In this document: positions 53,727 to 63,337 of the stretch, piece after piece
How positions within the stretch are numbered: the stretch's first letter is position 1
How the letters are laid out: every line of letters begins with the position of its first letter
Assembly (NCBI RefSeq): GCF_014650455.1
Contig: NZ_BMUZ01000005.1
Coordinates: 540,330-604,329 of the forward strand
Source: Streptomyces xanthochromogenes
GTDB lineage: Bacteria > Actinomycetota > Actinomycetes > Streptomycetales > Streptomycetaceae
DNA: 64,000 nucleotides
Direction of reading: 5' to 3'
The notes under the pieces: model-generated
Seen by the model: only the letters and a program-made list of their open reading frames with translations
What the model was told of the DNA's origin: nothing
Databases searched by the model: none
Position numbers and translations under genes: made by a program

Positions 53727-54377
53727 TCAGCTGAAGATGATCATCGAGCCCTGGGCGAGGCTGCGCGTGGCCGCAGCGTGCAGCCCCAGCCACACGTGCC
53801 GCTCGCGCGCGAACGGGCTCTCGTCGTACGGGATGGGTCCGGCCGGCTCCTCAAGGGACGTGGGCCGGGTCGGCGGGGCGGGGGCGGTCGGAGGGTTGGC
53901 CGGATCTATTCCAATGGCCGGGCCCACGAACTGCAGCTCCCGCAGCAGACCCTGCGCGGAGCCGAGCGGTCCGCCGCCCGCGAGGAGCTCCTCGTTGGAG
54001 AGCGGCGAGGCGAAGTCCACCGGCACGTAGGCGCCCGCGTGGTCGTAGTGCCACACGAGGTGGGACTGCTGGGCCGTCGGCTCGAACATCTCCAGGAGCT
54101 GCTCGTAGTCGCCGCCGAGCTCGTCGACGGGCGTCACCGCGAGGCCGCACAGCTGGAGCAGGTAGGCCCGGCGCAGGAAGTGCAGCGCGTCGTAGTCGAA
54201 CCCGGCCACCGGTGCCACGTCCCCGGACAGGCCCGGCATGTACGCGAAGACCGGCACGGGCGGCAGCCCGGCGTCGCCGAGCGCCTTGTCGTACGAGGCG
54301 ATCTCCTCCGCGAACGGATTGTCGGGGCTGTGGCACAGCACGTCGACGAGGGGGACCAGCCACAGGTCACAGGCCAA
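53727..54377 (-). CDS. conserved hypothetical protein
   Basis: This 216-aa protein is not assigned to a family. It opens LACDLWLVPLVDVLCHSPDNPF, has a Pro-rich loop at ~160-180 (NPPTAPAPPTRPTS) and ends in MIIFS. The TTG at 54377 is chosen because no ATG/GTG lies nearby and GAGAGCGAG precedes it; the start is uncertain. It converges with the SLATT gene. Confidence 0.6.
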   Translation of the reverse strand: MACDLWLVPLVDVLCHSPDNPFAEEIASYDKALGDAGLPPVPVFAYMPGLSGDVAPVAGFDYDALHFLRRAYLLQLCGLAVTPVDELGGDYEQLLEMFEPTAQQSHLVWHYDHAGAYVPVDFASPLSNEELLAGGGPLGSAQGLLRELQFVGPAIGIDPANPPTAPAPPTRPTSLEEPAGPIPYDESPFARERHVWLGLHAAATRSLAQGSMIIFS

Positions 54378-54557
54378 GACGGGCTCGCTCTCAACTCGTT
54401 TCGTGCGATGGTCGGGACAGCGTAATGCGCCGGGCACGCTGCGCGAAGAGTGCCCGTCAACTCCCGTTGCGGGGTGACCGGATACCCCCGTACCCGGTCG
54501 GGAGGGTTTACCCACGAGGCCGTCCGTTACTCGGACTCGGCGGCAGGTCGCGGGAGG

Positions 54558-56984
54558 TCACCGCACCTGCGACACGTCCCAGATCCAGACCCCGCCGACC
54601 TTCGTGCCCGGCTTCCCGCCGAGCAGCCGGCTCACCGTCTCGTACAGCTGGGGCGCCTGCGGCTGCGGAGCGAGGACGAGGACGCCCGCGTGCCAGTACG
54701 CGAGGTCCGCCCGGGCCTGGTTCTGCCAGTCCGTGCCGATGTCGGGGATGGGCTTGCCGGAGCGGATGTCGCCGAACAGGTTCGACGTCCAGCGCGGTGA
54801 AGCCCCGTAGATGCCGATGCGGTCCGGGCCCCAGGGCCCGTTGAAGTAGCCGCCCGGCACCGAGAAGCCGAGGCCGGTCGACGACTGCCAGTGCAGGGCC
54901 TCGGCCGAGCCGGGGTCGGGCAGCGGCACCGGGACCAGGGACTCGCCGGGCCCCACGTACTTCTTCCACATCCCCGAGGAGATGAACTCGGGCACCTCGG
55001 GCCGGGCGTTCGTCGGGAACGACGTCGGGACGATCGGCAGCAGGGCGAGCGCGATCGCGGTGAAGCCCGCCGCCCGGATCACGCGCGTGCGGCCGAGCGC
55101 GAGGCGGCCCGCGCCCAGCGCGATCAGGGCGCCGAGCGCCGGTGCGCAGATCATCGCGACCCGGCCCTCGATCACCGACTCGAAGAGCGGCTTGTGCGCG
55201 AACAGCTTCCAGGGCCCGGTGAACACCACGTCCGTGTAAGGGATGCGGATCTTCTGCCCGAGCGAGAGCACCGCCGCCGCGACCCCGGTGAACGCGAGCG
55301 CCTTGACCAGCGGCCGCCGCCACAGCCGTACGACGAGGGCGAAGGCGAGTGCCACGAGCGGCCAGCCGTAGAAGGCGTTCTGCTCGGTGCGGTTGAGGGC
55401 CAGCCTGTCCGCGGTGGTGTCGTCGCCCCACAGCGAGCGGCCCGCGAACTCGATCAGCGCGAGCGGCGAATTGCCCGCGCTGTCGCCGTGCAGCACGCTG
55501 TGATAGCTCTGCGCCCCCGCGAACTGCCGGTACAGCGGATACGCGACCAGGACCAGACACACCCCCACCGCGTACGCCATGCCCTGCGCGAGCGGCCTGA
55601 TCGCGGCGCGGGCGACATCGCGCCGGGCGAGCGCGTACGACAGCGCGAACAGGGCCATGCCGAGCGCGGCGAGCAGCAGCACCTCCTCGCCGAGGAAGAT
55701 CTGGTACGTCGTGAACAGGCCGAGGACGAGCCCGTCGCGGCGGATGTCGCGGCCCTCGCAGAGCCGCAGCGCACGGTCGATGATCAGCGGGATCATGAAC
55801 AGGACGCAGAAGTTCGGGTGGGCGTTGGCGTGCGAGATCATCGGCGGCGCGAACGCGGCGAGCGCCCCGCCGAGCCCCGCCGCCCACCGGTTCCCGGTCA
55901 CCCGGCGGGCGAACAGCCAGTACCAGGCGTACGCGGTCGCCGCCATCCCCAGGGTGAGGACGAGCGCCCAGGTGAGCGTCGGCCCGAAGGCGAGCGTGAT
56001 CGGCGCGAAGGGCACCGACAGGCCCAGCATCGGGGTGTTGCCCATCAGGTTCACACCGTCGGGGAAGTTCTGGACGGTGGTGAACAGGGGGTCGCGCAGA
56101 TGGGCCACGTTGTCCGCGGTGACCGCGAAGAACCACTCCCACTGGTTCTGGTCCTGCATCGAGTCGCTGAGATAGCTCCGCCCGAGATCGCCCCACAGGT
56201 TCTTGTAGAGCAGCACGGTCGACAGCAGGTAGAGGGCGCCGAGCACCAGATCGACGCGGCGCACCGCGCGCGCCTTGAGGCGGCCCAGCTCCCACAGGAC
56301 CTTGCCGTAGTCGGCCGCGCCCACCTTGGAGCCCTCCTGGTGCGACCAGCGCACCGGCACCTCGGCGACCGGCCAGCCCCTGCGGCGGAAGAACTGGAGG
56401 ATCTCCACGTCGATGCCCCAGCCGTCCAGGCGGGCGTCGGCGAACGCGGCACGCGCCTTGTCGCCGTCGAACAGCTTGAAGCCGCACTGGGTGTCGTGGA
56501 TGCCGGGCACCGCCACGGCCCGGATCAGCCGGTTGCCCATCCGGCCGAGCGTCTCGCGCAACCGGCTCTGGTGGACCTCGATACGGGCCCCGGGGCGGGC
56601 GCGCGAGCCGATCGCGGCGGCCGTCTCGCCCTCGGTCATCGCCTTGGCGAGATGGTCCAACTCCTCGATGGGGGTGGCCAGATCGGCGTCCGTGACCAGC
56701 ACCCGGCGCCCGTACGAGGCCAGCACCCCGAGCCGCAGGGCGTGCCCCTTGCCCCGGTTGGTCTCGCTGACGACGACACTGATGCGGGGGTCGCCCGCGG
56801 CGGCCTCGCGCGCGACCCGCACGGTCCCGTCGCCCGATCCGTCGTCGACGACTATCAGCTCCCAGGCGCAGCTGTCGCCGAGGTGGGCGCGGATCGCGTC
56901 GAGGGTGGGCGCGAGGCGCTGCTCCTCGTTGTAGGCCGGGACGACAACGCTCAGTTCGACCTGTCCGGCCGGATCGGTGATCAC
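54558..56984 (-). CDS. GT2 glycosyltransferase fused to a polytopic membrane domain
   Basis: This 808-aa protein has a DPG-synthase-like GT2 domain at ~5-235 (VVVPAYNEEQRL, VDDGSGDGT, TDADLATP, CGFKLF) followed by ~10 TM helices and an extracytoplasmic C-terminal part. The first part likely makes a polyprenyl-phosphate sugar; the second resembles YfhO/GT-C-like membrane transferases that use such donors. The GTG at 56984 overlaps the GntR stop; an in-frame ATG at 57005 is possible. Confidence 0.75.
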   Translation of the reverse strand: MITDPAGQVELSVVVPAYNEEQRLAPTLDAIRAHLGDSCAWELIVVDDGSGDGTVRVAREAAAGDPRISVVVSETNRGKGHALRLGVLASYGRRVLVTDADLATPIEELDHLAKAMTEGETAAAIGSRARPGARIEVHQSRLRETLGRMGNRLIRAVAVPGIHDTQCGFKLFDGDKARAAFADARLDGWGIDVEILQFFRRRGWPVAEVPVRWSHQEGSKVGAADYGKVLWELGRLKARAVRRVDLVLGALYLLSTVLLYKNLWGDLGRSYLSDSMQDQNQWEWFFAVTADNVAHLRDPLFTTVQNFPDGVNLMGNTPMLGLSVPFAPITLAFGPTLTWALVLTLGMAATAYAWYWLFARRVTGNRWAAGLGGALAAFAPPMISHANAHPNFCVLFMIPLIIDRALRLCEGRDIRRDGLVLGLFTTYQIFLGEEVLLLAALGMALFALSYALARRDVARAAIRPLAQGMAYAVGVCLVLVAYPLYRQFAGAQSYHSVLHGDSAGNSPLALIEFAGRSLWGDDTTADRLALNRTEQNAFYGWPLVALAFALVVRLWRRPLVKALAFTGVAAAVLSLGQKIRIPYTDVVFTGPWKLFAHKPLFESVIEGRVAMICAPALGALIALGAGRLALGRTRVIRAAGFTAIALALLPIVPTSFPTNARPEVPEFISSGMWKKYVGPGESLVPVPLPDPGSAEALHWQSSTGLGFSVPGGYFNGPWGPDRIGIYGASPRWTSNLFGDIRSGKPIPDIGTDWQNQARADLAYWHAGVLVLAPQPQAPQLYETVSRLLGGKPGTKVGGVWIWDVSQVR

Positions 56985-57652
56985 CGCGGCAGTCGCTCCG
57001 CCCATACGAGGGATTCGTCGTTGTAGGCGGCGATCAGCACCCGCGCCGCCTCGAAGTCGCCGAGGGCGAGCGCCGAGACGACCTCGCCGTGACCGGTCCA
57101 CAGCCAGTCGCTGAGTTCGCCGTGACCGCGCAGATAGGGGACCGCGAACACCCAGCTCTGCATGCGCAGGCGGTGCAGGAACTCGGAGATGTAGGTGTTG
57201 CCGGCGAGCGCGCACAGCTCCCGCCAGAACCGCAGGTCGTAGCCGACCAGGATGTTCAGATCGCCGCCGCGGGCGGCCCGCGCGGCCTCTTCGCCGCGCC
57301 GCCGCACCGATACGAGGGCGGGGCCGTGCGGCTCGACGGCGCCGGGGACCGCGGCCCGCCGGAATATCCCGTCGACCACGAGGGCCCGGGCCTCGACCAT
57401 GCCCTTGTAGTCCTCGACGGTGAACACCCGCACCCGGAAACCCCGGTGCTGGTCGGAGTCGAGCAGGCCCTGTGCACAGAGGTCGACGAGCGCCTCGCGC
57501 ACGGGCGTCGCCGAGACGCCGTACTGCTCGGCTATCTGTTTGACGGTGAATTCCTCACCGGGCTGCATACGCCCCGCGAGCACCTCGTCACGCAGCGCGT
57601 CCGCTATCTGCTGTCGAAGGGTGTTGCGGGTGACCGCTCCGCTCGCGGGCAT
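56981..57652 (-). CDS. GntR-family regulator, FCD subfamily
   Basis: This 223-aa protein has a winged helix at ~8-72 (EVLAGRMQPGEEFTVKQIAEQYGVSATPVREALVDL is spread over three helices) and an all-helical FCD effector domain at ~85-215. FCD domains bind carboxylates through metal. ATG at 57652 with GGGGAG upstream. It is downstream of the aminotransferase and coupled to the GT2 fusion. Confidence 0.88.
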   Translation of the reverse strand: MPASGAVTRNTLRQQIADALRDEVLAGRMQPGEEFTVKQIAEQYGVSATPVREALVDLCAQGLLDSDQHRGFRVRVFTVEDYKGMVEARALVVDGIFRRAAVPGAVEPHGPALVSVRRRGEEAARAARGGDLNILVGYDLRFWRELCALAGNTYISEFLHRLRMQSWVFAVPYLRGHGELSDWLWTGHGEVVSALALGDFEAARVLIAAYNDESLVWAERLPR

Positions 57653-57674
57653 GACTCGCTCCCCTCCTCCGGCT

Positions 57675-57699
57675 CCGGGCCACCCTATGGGGTGCCCGG
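57675..57699. terminator. bulged inverted repeat between aminotransferase and GntR genes
   Basis: CCGGGC/GCCCGG arms plus ACCC/GGGT arms with one bulged C and a TATG loop. It lies 23 bp before the GntR start and 107 bp after the aminotransferase stop; either an operator for GntR autoregulation or a terminator. Confidence 0.45.
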
Positions 57700-57805
57700 A
57701 AACCGGACAAAGGAGAGCGGGGTTCCGCCGCCCGGCCCCGGCCCGGCCGAGGCCCTGAACAGGGCGGACGCGCCGAGAGCAGCGGGGCCGCTCAGGACGT
57801 CCGCA

Positions 57806-59167
57806 TCACACGGTGTGCTGGTCGGCCACCGTCAGCGCCTCGTCGAGCACCGCGAGGCCTTCCTTGGCCTCGCCCTCGGTGATGTTGCAGGGCGGGGCGA
57901 CGTGGGTGCGGTTCATGTTGATGAAGGGCCACAGCCCGTTCTTCTTGCAGGCGGCGCCGAAGGCGGCCATCGGGGCGTTGTCCGCGCCGCTCGCGTTGTA
58001 CGGGACCAGCGGCTCGCGCGTCTCCTGGCTGCGCACCAGCTCCAGCGCCCAGAACACACCGAGTCCGCGGACCTCGCCGACGGAGGGGTGCCGCTCGGCG
58101 ATCTCACGAAGGCCCGGCTCCAGCACGGTCGCGCCGATGTGGGCGGCGTGCTCGACGATGCCCTCCTCCTCCATCACCTTGATGGTGGCGACGGCCGCGG
58201 CGCAGGCCAGCGGGTGTCCGGAGTAGGTGAGTCCGCCGGGGAAGGGCCGGTGCTCGAAGGTCTCGGCGATCTTCTGGCTGATGGCGACGCCGCCGAGCGG
58301 CACGTACCCGGAGTTGACGCCCTTGGCGAAGGTGAGCAGGTCGGGCACCACGTCGTAGTGATCGGCCGCGAACCACTTGCCGGTACGGCCGAACCCGGCC
58401 ATCACCTCGTCCAGGATGAGGACGATCCCGTACTTGTCGCAGAGCGCGCGCACGCCGGGCAGGTAGCCGGGCGGCGGCGTCATGATCCCGGCGGTACCCG
58501 GCACGGACTCCAGGATGACCGAGGCGATGGTGCCAGGGCCCTCGAAGACGATGGTGTCCTCAAGGTGCTTGAGCGCGCGCGAGCACTCCTCGGCCTCGGT
58601 GGTGGCGTGGAAGGGCGACCGGTACAGGAACGGCGCCCAGAACCGCGCGACGCCCGCGGAGCCGCTGTCGGAGGCCCAGCGCCGCGGGTCGCCCGTCAGG
58701 TTGATCGCCGTGTTCGTACCGCCGTGGTACGAGCGGTACGCGCTCAGCACCTTGTGGCGTCCGGTGTGCAGCCGGGCCATCCGGATCGCGTTCTCGACGG
58801 CCTCCGCACCCGCGTTGGTGAAGAAGATCTTGTCAAGGTCCCCCGGGGTGCGCTCGGCGATCAGCCGGGCCGCCTCCGAGCGCGCCTCGACGGCGAACGC
58901 GGGCGCGAAGGTCGTCATCTTCGCGGCCTGCTCCTGGATCGCGGCGACGACCTTCGGGTGCTGGTAGCCGATGTTCGTGAAGACGAGCCCGCTGGCGAAG
59001 TCGAGATAGCGGTTGCCCTCGTAGTCCCAGAAGTAGGACCCCTCCGCGCCGGCCACGGCGAGCGGGTCGATCAGGCCCTGGGCGGACCAGGAGTGGAACA
59101 CGTGCGCGCGGTCGGCGGCCTTCACAGCCGCGCCGGCCTGGGGATCGGGGGTGCCTTGAGGGGTCAT
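57806..59167 (-). CDS. class III aminotransferase
   Basis: This 453-aa PLP enzyme has FFTNAGAEAVENAIRMAR, YRSYHGGTN, ILDEVMAGFGRTG (PLP Asp) and the lysine in LTFAKGVNSGYVPLGG. It belongs to the omega-amino-acid:pyruvate or 4-aminobutyrate-type transaminases; exact substrate is open. ATG at 59167 with GGGGG upstream. The FCD regulator downstream may control it. Confidence 0.9.
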   Translation of the reverse strand: MTPQGTPDPQAGAAVKAADRAHVFHSWSAQGLIDPLAVAGAEGSYFWDYEGNRYLDFASGLVFTNIGYQHPKVVAAIQEQAAKMTTFAPAFAVEARSEAARLIAERTPGDLDKIFFTNAGAEAVENAIRMARLHTGRHKVLSAYRSYHGGTNTAINLTGDPRRWASDSGSAGVARFWAPFLYRSPFHATTEAEECSRALKHLEDTIVFEGPGTIASVILESVPGTAGIMTPPPGYLPGVRALCDKYGIVLILDEVMAGFGRTGKWFAADHYDVVPDLLTFAKGVNSGYVPLGGVAISQKIAETFEHRPFPGGLTYSGHPLACAAAVATIKVMEEEGIVEHAAHIGATVLEPGLREIAERHPSVGEVRGLGVFWALELVRSQETREPLVPYNASGADNAPMAAFGAACKKNGLWPFINMNRTHVAPPCNITEGEAKEGLAVLDEALTVADQHTV

Positions 59168-59319
59168 GCCCCCAGGGTAGGTAAGCCCGGCTGAGAACGG
59201 CCATGGCCATCCTGTCCACCCTGGCCCGCGCCGCTCGGCAAAGTGTCGCCCACGCCTCCTCCGCGGAGCCCCGGCCCCCGGGCACGCCCGTGCCCGACAG
59301 CGGACGGAACCGGGCCCCA

Positions 59320-59374
59320 GGGGCGCGAGGGACTGCGCGAACGACCACGCACGCCCGCAGCCGGGAACGGGGCC
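59320..59374. repeat. dispersed single copy of the 58-bp intergenic repeat
   Basis: GGGGCGCGAGGGACTGCGCG followed by CACGCACG-CCCGCAGCCG matches the units at 44721-44894, 14.5 kb away. It lies in the 295-bp gap between aminotransferase and kinase. Confidence 0.7.
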
Positions 59375-59462
59375 GAGGGCAGCATGGCCCATACCGCCCG
59401 GCCCCGCGGGGACCCCGCATATCCTCACCGAGTCGACCCCCACCCCCCGAAGGGCACCCGGC

Positions 59463-61025
59463 ATGGACCGCACGCAGCGCCTACAGCCGGCCGACCCGGA
59501 GCGAATAGGCGGCTACCGGCTGCTCGCCCGCCTGGGCGCGGGCGGCATGGGCCAGGTCTACCTCGCCCGTTCCGACCGCGGCCGCACCGTCGCCGTGAAA
59601 CTGGTCCGCCCCGACCTCGCCGACCAGGCCGACTTCCGGGCCCGCTTCCGCCAGGAAGTACGCGCGGCCCGCAGAGTGGGCGGGCTGTGGACCGCCCCCG
59701 TCCTGGACGCCGACACCGACGCCCCGGTCCCCTGGATCGCGACCGGTTACGTCCCCGGCCCCGATCTCCAGACCGTCGTCGAAGACCACGGCCCGCTCCC
59801 CGAGCACTCCGTACGCGTCCTCGCGCAGGGCCTGGCCCTCGCCCTCCAGGACATCCACACCGTCGGCCTCGTGCACCGCGACCTGAAGCCCTCCAACGTC
59901 CTGGTCACCGTCGACGGCCCCCGCGTCATCGACTTCGGCGTCGCCCGCGCCCTGGAGGCCGGCACGGACGGCGGCCTGACCCGCACGGGCGCCCTCATCG
60001 GCTCGCCCGGCTTCATGGCCCCGGAACAGATACGCGGCGACCGAATCACCCCCGCCTGCGACGTGTTCTGCCTCGGCTCGGTCCTGGCGTACGCGGCGAG
60101 CGGCAGGCTTCCGTTCGGGGAGGCGGCGGGCGGGGTGCACGCCCTGATGTTCCGCATCGCGCAGGAACCCCCGGACCTCGACGGCGTACCCGAGTCCCTC
60201 CAGGAGCTGATCGGCGACTGCCTGCACAAGAATCCGGCGGCCCGCCCCACCCTCGACCGCGTCCTGGAGCGCATCCCCGCCCCCACTCACCACCCGTGGC
60301 TGCCCGCGCCACTGGTGGCCCAACTGGCAAGCGAAGCAGCCCGGTTGCTGGACCTGGAGGACCCCGCTCCCGAGTCGCGTACGCAGCCCTCGACGCAACC
60401 CCCGGCGTCGCCGCCCCCGCCGTACGACCCGTATGACGCCACCGCCTACGCGGCCTACTCCCCCGAGCCCGAACCGGAGCCCCCGCTGCGCCGCAGCGCC
60501 AAGTCCACGGCGGCGCTGATCGCGGTGGCCCTGGTGGTCGCGGTCGGCGCGGGCGGCTCGGTGTACGCGTTCATGAGCAGCGACCCCGAGCGGCCGGACC
60601 CGAAACCGACCGCCCCGCGCACCGCCCCCGGAGCGGCCACTCCGAGCCCGGGCCCCGCCGGGTCCCGCGGCGTCCCGGACGTCATACCGCAGCAGTACAT
60701 AGGCAGCTGGTCGGCCGTCATACCCAGCAACTCCGGTGACAATCAACGCCACTTGGTGATCCGCGCGGGCCGGGTCGGCGACCCCGTGTTCACGCTCACG
60801 GCCGACGGCAGCGGCTACCACTGCATTTTCGAGGCCCGTCTGACCGAGGCCCCCGCCTCGTCCGACGCCCCGCTCAGGATCGGGCCGTCCGAGGTGGGCC
60901 CCGGGTCGACGGGCCCCTGCAACCCCGGCCGGGCGAGCACCGTCAGCGTCATGCCGGACGGCCGCCTGCACCGCCAGACCGTCGGCACGAGCGAGTTCCT
61001 CGACTACACGAAGGGCAACGGCTAG
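59463..61025 (+). CDS. transmembrane Ser/Thr protein kinase
   Basis: This 520-aa kinase has the glycine loop LGAGGMGQVY, Lys46 in VAVKLV, HRDLKPSNVL, DFG in VIDFGVARAL and APEQIRGD. A Pro-rich juxtamembrane segment at ~280-340 is followed by one TM (~350-370) and a ~150-aa external domain without PASTA repeats. Likely senses an envelope signal. Its stop overlaps the convergent deacetylase stop by 4 bp. Confidence 0.9.
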   Translation: MDRTQRLQPADPERIGGYRLLARLGAGGMGQVYLARSDRGRTVAVKLVRPDLADQADFRARFRQEVRAARRVGGLWTAPVLDADTDAPVPWIATGYVPGPDLQTVVEDHGPLPEHSVRVLAQGLALALQDIHTVGLVHRDLKPSNVLVTVDGPRVIDFGVARALEAGTDGGLTRTGALIGSPGFMAPEQIRGDRITPACDVFCLGSVLAYAASGRLPFGEAAGGVHALMFRIAQEPPDLDGVPESLQELIGDCLHKNPAARPTLDRVLERIPAPTHHPWLPAPLVAQLASEAARLLDLEDPAPESRTQPSTQPPASPPPPYDPYDATAYAAYSPEPEPEPPLRRSAKSTAALIAVALVVAVGAGGSVYAFMSSDPERPDPKPTAPRTAPGAATPSPGPAGSRGVPDVIPQQYIGSWSAVIPSNSGDNQRHLVIRAGRVGDPVFTLTADGSGYHCIFEARLTEAPASSDAPLRIGPSEVGPGSTGPCNPGRASTVSVMPDGRLHRQTVGTSEFLDYTKGNG

Positions 61026-61792
61026 CGGATCGGGAAGCCGAACGTGTGGCCCTGGGCCTTGAACCACGGCAGGAGCCTGCGCAGGGCCTCCAGGGTCTGC
61101 GAGCGGTTGCCGCCCGCATCGTGGAAGAGGACGGTCGGCCCGTTGTGCAGCTCCTTCTCGACGGTGGCGACGATGGCGTCGGTACCGGGCCGCTCGAAGT
61201 CCTTGCTGTCCACGTTCCAGCCCAGCGGACGCATGCCACGGGAGGCGGCGAGTTCACGGCTGTACGGGGTGAACGCCCCGCCCGGCGCCCGGTAGTACAT
61301 GGGCTTCACGCCACCGGACGCCTTGGTAATCATCGCCTCGGCGTCGAGGATCTGCTGCGACTGGTAGGCCTGCGACGCCTTGTCCATGGAGGTGTTGTGG
61401 GACACGGTGTGGTCGCACAGCCGGTGTCCGGCCGCGACGACCTTCTTCACGAGGTCCGGGTGGGCCTGGGCCTGCGTACCCACCATGCAGAAGGTGGCCT
61501 TCACCCCGTACTGCTTGAGCAGGTCGAGGACTTGCGGGGTCCACGTGGGGTCGGGGCCGTCGTCGATGGTGATGTTCACGCCGCGCGGGCCCGCGTCCGA
61601 GGAGTGCGCGATGGTCGTCTCGACACGCTTGCCGTCATTGCCGGGCGTGGCCGACGCGCTCGCCTTCGGCTTGGGGGCGTCCGCCGTGCCGGCCTGCGCG
61701 GTCCACACCGATGCCCCGGTGGCCAGCAACGTCACCCCGAGCGCGGCGCCGACCAACTTGCCGTGCCAGCCCCGCCCGCCGTGCCGTGCCAT
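61022..61792 (-). CDS. secreted polysaccharide deacetylase (NodB domain)
   Basis: This 256-aa protein has a signal sequence (LVGAALGVTLLATGASVW), then a NodB domain: ITIDDGPDPTW (catalytic and metal Asp), CDHTVSHNT (metal His pair), YRAPGGAF, WNVDSKDFE and VLFHDAGG. It removes acetyl groups from peptidoglycan- or chitin-like sugars outside the cell. ATG at 61792 with GAGGCGG upstream. Confidence 0.9.
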   Translation of the reverse strand: MARHGGRGWHGKLVGAALGVTLLATGASVWTAQAGTADAPKPKASASATPGNDGKRVETTIAHSSDAGPRGVNITIDDGPDPTWTPQVLDLLKQYGVKATFCMVGTQAQAHPDLVKKVVAAGHRLCDHTVSHNTSMDKASQAYQSQQILDAEAMITKASGGVKPMYYRAPGGAFTPYSRELAASRGMRPLGWNVDSKDFERPGTDAIVATVEKELHNGPTVLFHDAGGNRSQTLEALRRLLPWFKAQGHTFGFPIR

Positions 61793-61939
61793 GTCCGCCT
61801 CTTTTCGTCGCAGTCCCTCGTCCCCGGTCACCTGACATGACGAGTCGCGACGGCCGGAGGCTCCCGCTGTTACCGACTGCGCACAATTCCGGGAAGGTTC
61901 CCGGACGTCCCGGATCGGCGCCACCGGCCGGCCGGCAAT

Positions 61940-62344
61940 TCAACGCAGTTGCCATACGAGCGAGTTCAGCAGCGGCGTATGGACAAAACGATCGACCCCC
62001 GACGGCAGGCAGCGCCACGACAACGGCCACGTGTGTCCGCTCAGCGCGGGTACGGGTACGTAACTGACGCTGCCGAAATCCGAGTTGAACGGGATCGCGC
62101 GGGCGGGCCACGAACGGTGGGACGTGCTGCGCGGCGGCACCAGGAAATACACCGCCCGGCAGCCCAGCGCGTCCATGACGATCGGCCCCGGGTCGCCCCC
62201 GGTCAGCTCCTCCATCGCGTCCGCCACGCACCGCCCCGCGTCCCCGTCGATCCGTACCGCGTCGAATTGCACGCCCGCTTTGCTGAGCCGAATGCCGCAG
62301 AGCGGAATCCAGTCCAGGTTTGCGTCGCCGATTTCCGTATCCAC
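61940..62344 (-). CDS. hypothetical protein divergent from the XRE gene
   Basis: This 134-aa protein has no recognised domain. It contains DWIPLCGIRLSKAGVQFDAVRID, a Cys-rich short stretch and ends SLVWQLR; the compact hydrophobic pattern suggests a folded cytosolic protein. The GTG at 62344 is a guess; the frame continues to a TTG at 62422. It shares a control region with the XRE/DUF397 pair. Confidence 0.5.
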   Translation of the reverse strand: MDTEIGDANLDWIPLCGIRLSKAGVQFDAVRIDGDAGRCVADAMEELTGGDPGPIVMDALGCRAVYFLVPPRSTSHRSWPARAIPFNSDFGSVSYVPVPALSGHTWPLSWRCLPSGVDRFVHTPLLNSLVWQLR

Positions 62345-62419
62345 GGGGACAGTCTGGGCCCGCCCCGCTACCGTTTTCCATGGCCTCGGAGGGACCGTCG
62401 GGGAGCCGTTGATCAGCCC

Positions 62420-62441
62420 CAACTCCCTTGTCGGGGAGTTG
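62420..62441. promoter_or_regulatory. 8-bp inverted repeat in the XRE divergent region
   Basis: CAACTCCC-TTGTCG-GGGAGTTG is a perfect dyad midway between the two divergent genes, 60 bp before the XRE start. Confidence 0.4.
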
Positions 62442-62462
62442 AATTCGGCGGGGTCGGGTTGT

Positions 62463-62486
62463 GACCGGTTGAGACCGGTCGAGACG
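62463..62486. promoter_or_regulatory. GACCGGT direct repeats before the XRE gene
   Basis: GACCGGTTGA and GACCGGTCGA are adjacent 10-bp units followed by GACGG, ending 15 bp before the XRE ATG; candidate autoregulatory site. Confidence 0.45.
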
Positions 62487-62500
62487 GAGCGTGATCAGAA

Positions 62501-63337
62501 ATGGCACGAGCGGAAAACAAGGAGACGGCTGGGCCGACGGCCCAGATGGTGGCGAAACTGGCCCGGAAATTCCGGGCCCGGAAAGGGTGGACGCAGGAGG
62601 AATTGGGTAAGCAGATCGGTTTCTCCGGCGCCTCAGTGAGTGCGATGGAGACACTGGCACAGCCGGCGTCGGACGACATGCTGGTTGCGCTGGAGCGTGT
62701 CCTCGGAGACGGCTTGGACATCTTCGAGGACGCCCGTGTGCCGATGCGGCTGGAGAGGTACCCCGCGCAGTTCCAGGACTACGTCGCACTGGAGCGGAAG
62801 GCCTTGGTGCTGCGACCGTACGTGACCTTCGTCGTCCACGGCCTCTTCCAGACCGAGGAGTACGCTCGGGCGCTCATCGGCGGCGGCTACCCACCGTGGA
62901 CCGAGCAGCGCGTCGAGGAACTGGTGGTGGCGCGTCTGGCACGCAAGGCACTCTTCGACCGATCGCCCGCCCCACTGATCGAGCTGGTGCTGGAGGAGTC
63001 GGTACTGAGGAGGGTGATCGGGGGGCCGGAGGTCATGCGGGGGCAGATGTTGCATCTCGCGGAGTGCGCACGGCGGCGTAATGTGACCATCCAAGTGCTG
63101 CCGCTGGACTGCGGGTTGAGCGGTGAACACTCGGGTGATCGAGGAACGATGAACGTAATGGAGACCCTGGACCACGACCGCCTCGGCTTCTTGGAGGTAC
63201 AGGGCGAAGGTCTGTTGATCACCGATGCTTCAAAGGTAAGTGCGCTTGAGCGGAGCTTCGCAAAGATCCAGTCACAGGCCCTGGACCCTCGCACTTCCCT
63301 GGGCCTCATCGAGGAGTTGGCGGGAGAGCGGAAATGA
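62501..63337 (+). CDS. XRE helix-turn-helix protein with DUF5753 domain
   Basis: This 278-aa regulator has an HTH at ~10-70 (KGWTQEELGKQIGFSGASVSAME) and a DUF5753 domain at ~90-270 (LFQTEEYARALI, RRNVTIQVLPLDCG). In Streptomyces such proteins pair with DUF397 partners, and some pairs (for example Scr1/Scr2) behave like antitoxin/toxin modules. Its stop overlaps the DUF397 start (ATGA). Confidence 0.9.
   Translation: MARAENKETAGPTAQMVAKLARKFRARKGWTQEELGKQIGFSGASVSAMETLAQPASDDMLVALERVLGDGLDIFEDARVPMRLERYPAQFQDYVALERKALVLRPYVTFVVHGLFQTEEYARALIGGGYPPWTEQRVEELVVARLARKALFDRSPAPLIELVLEESVLRRVIGGPEVMRGQMLHLAECARRRNVTIQVLPLDCGLSGEHSGDRGTMNVMETLDHDRLGFLEVQGEGLLITDASKVSALERSFAKIQSQALDPRTSLGLIEELAGERK

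Noticed and set aside
54891..57026. 711-codon plus-strand frame
   Set aside because: Opposite the GT2 fusion, whose catalytic motifs and TM pattern are clear.
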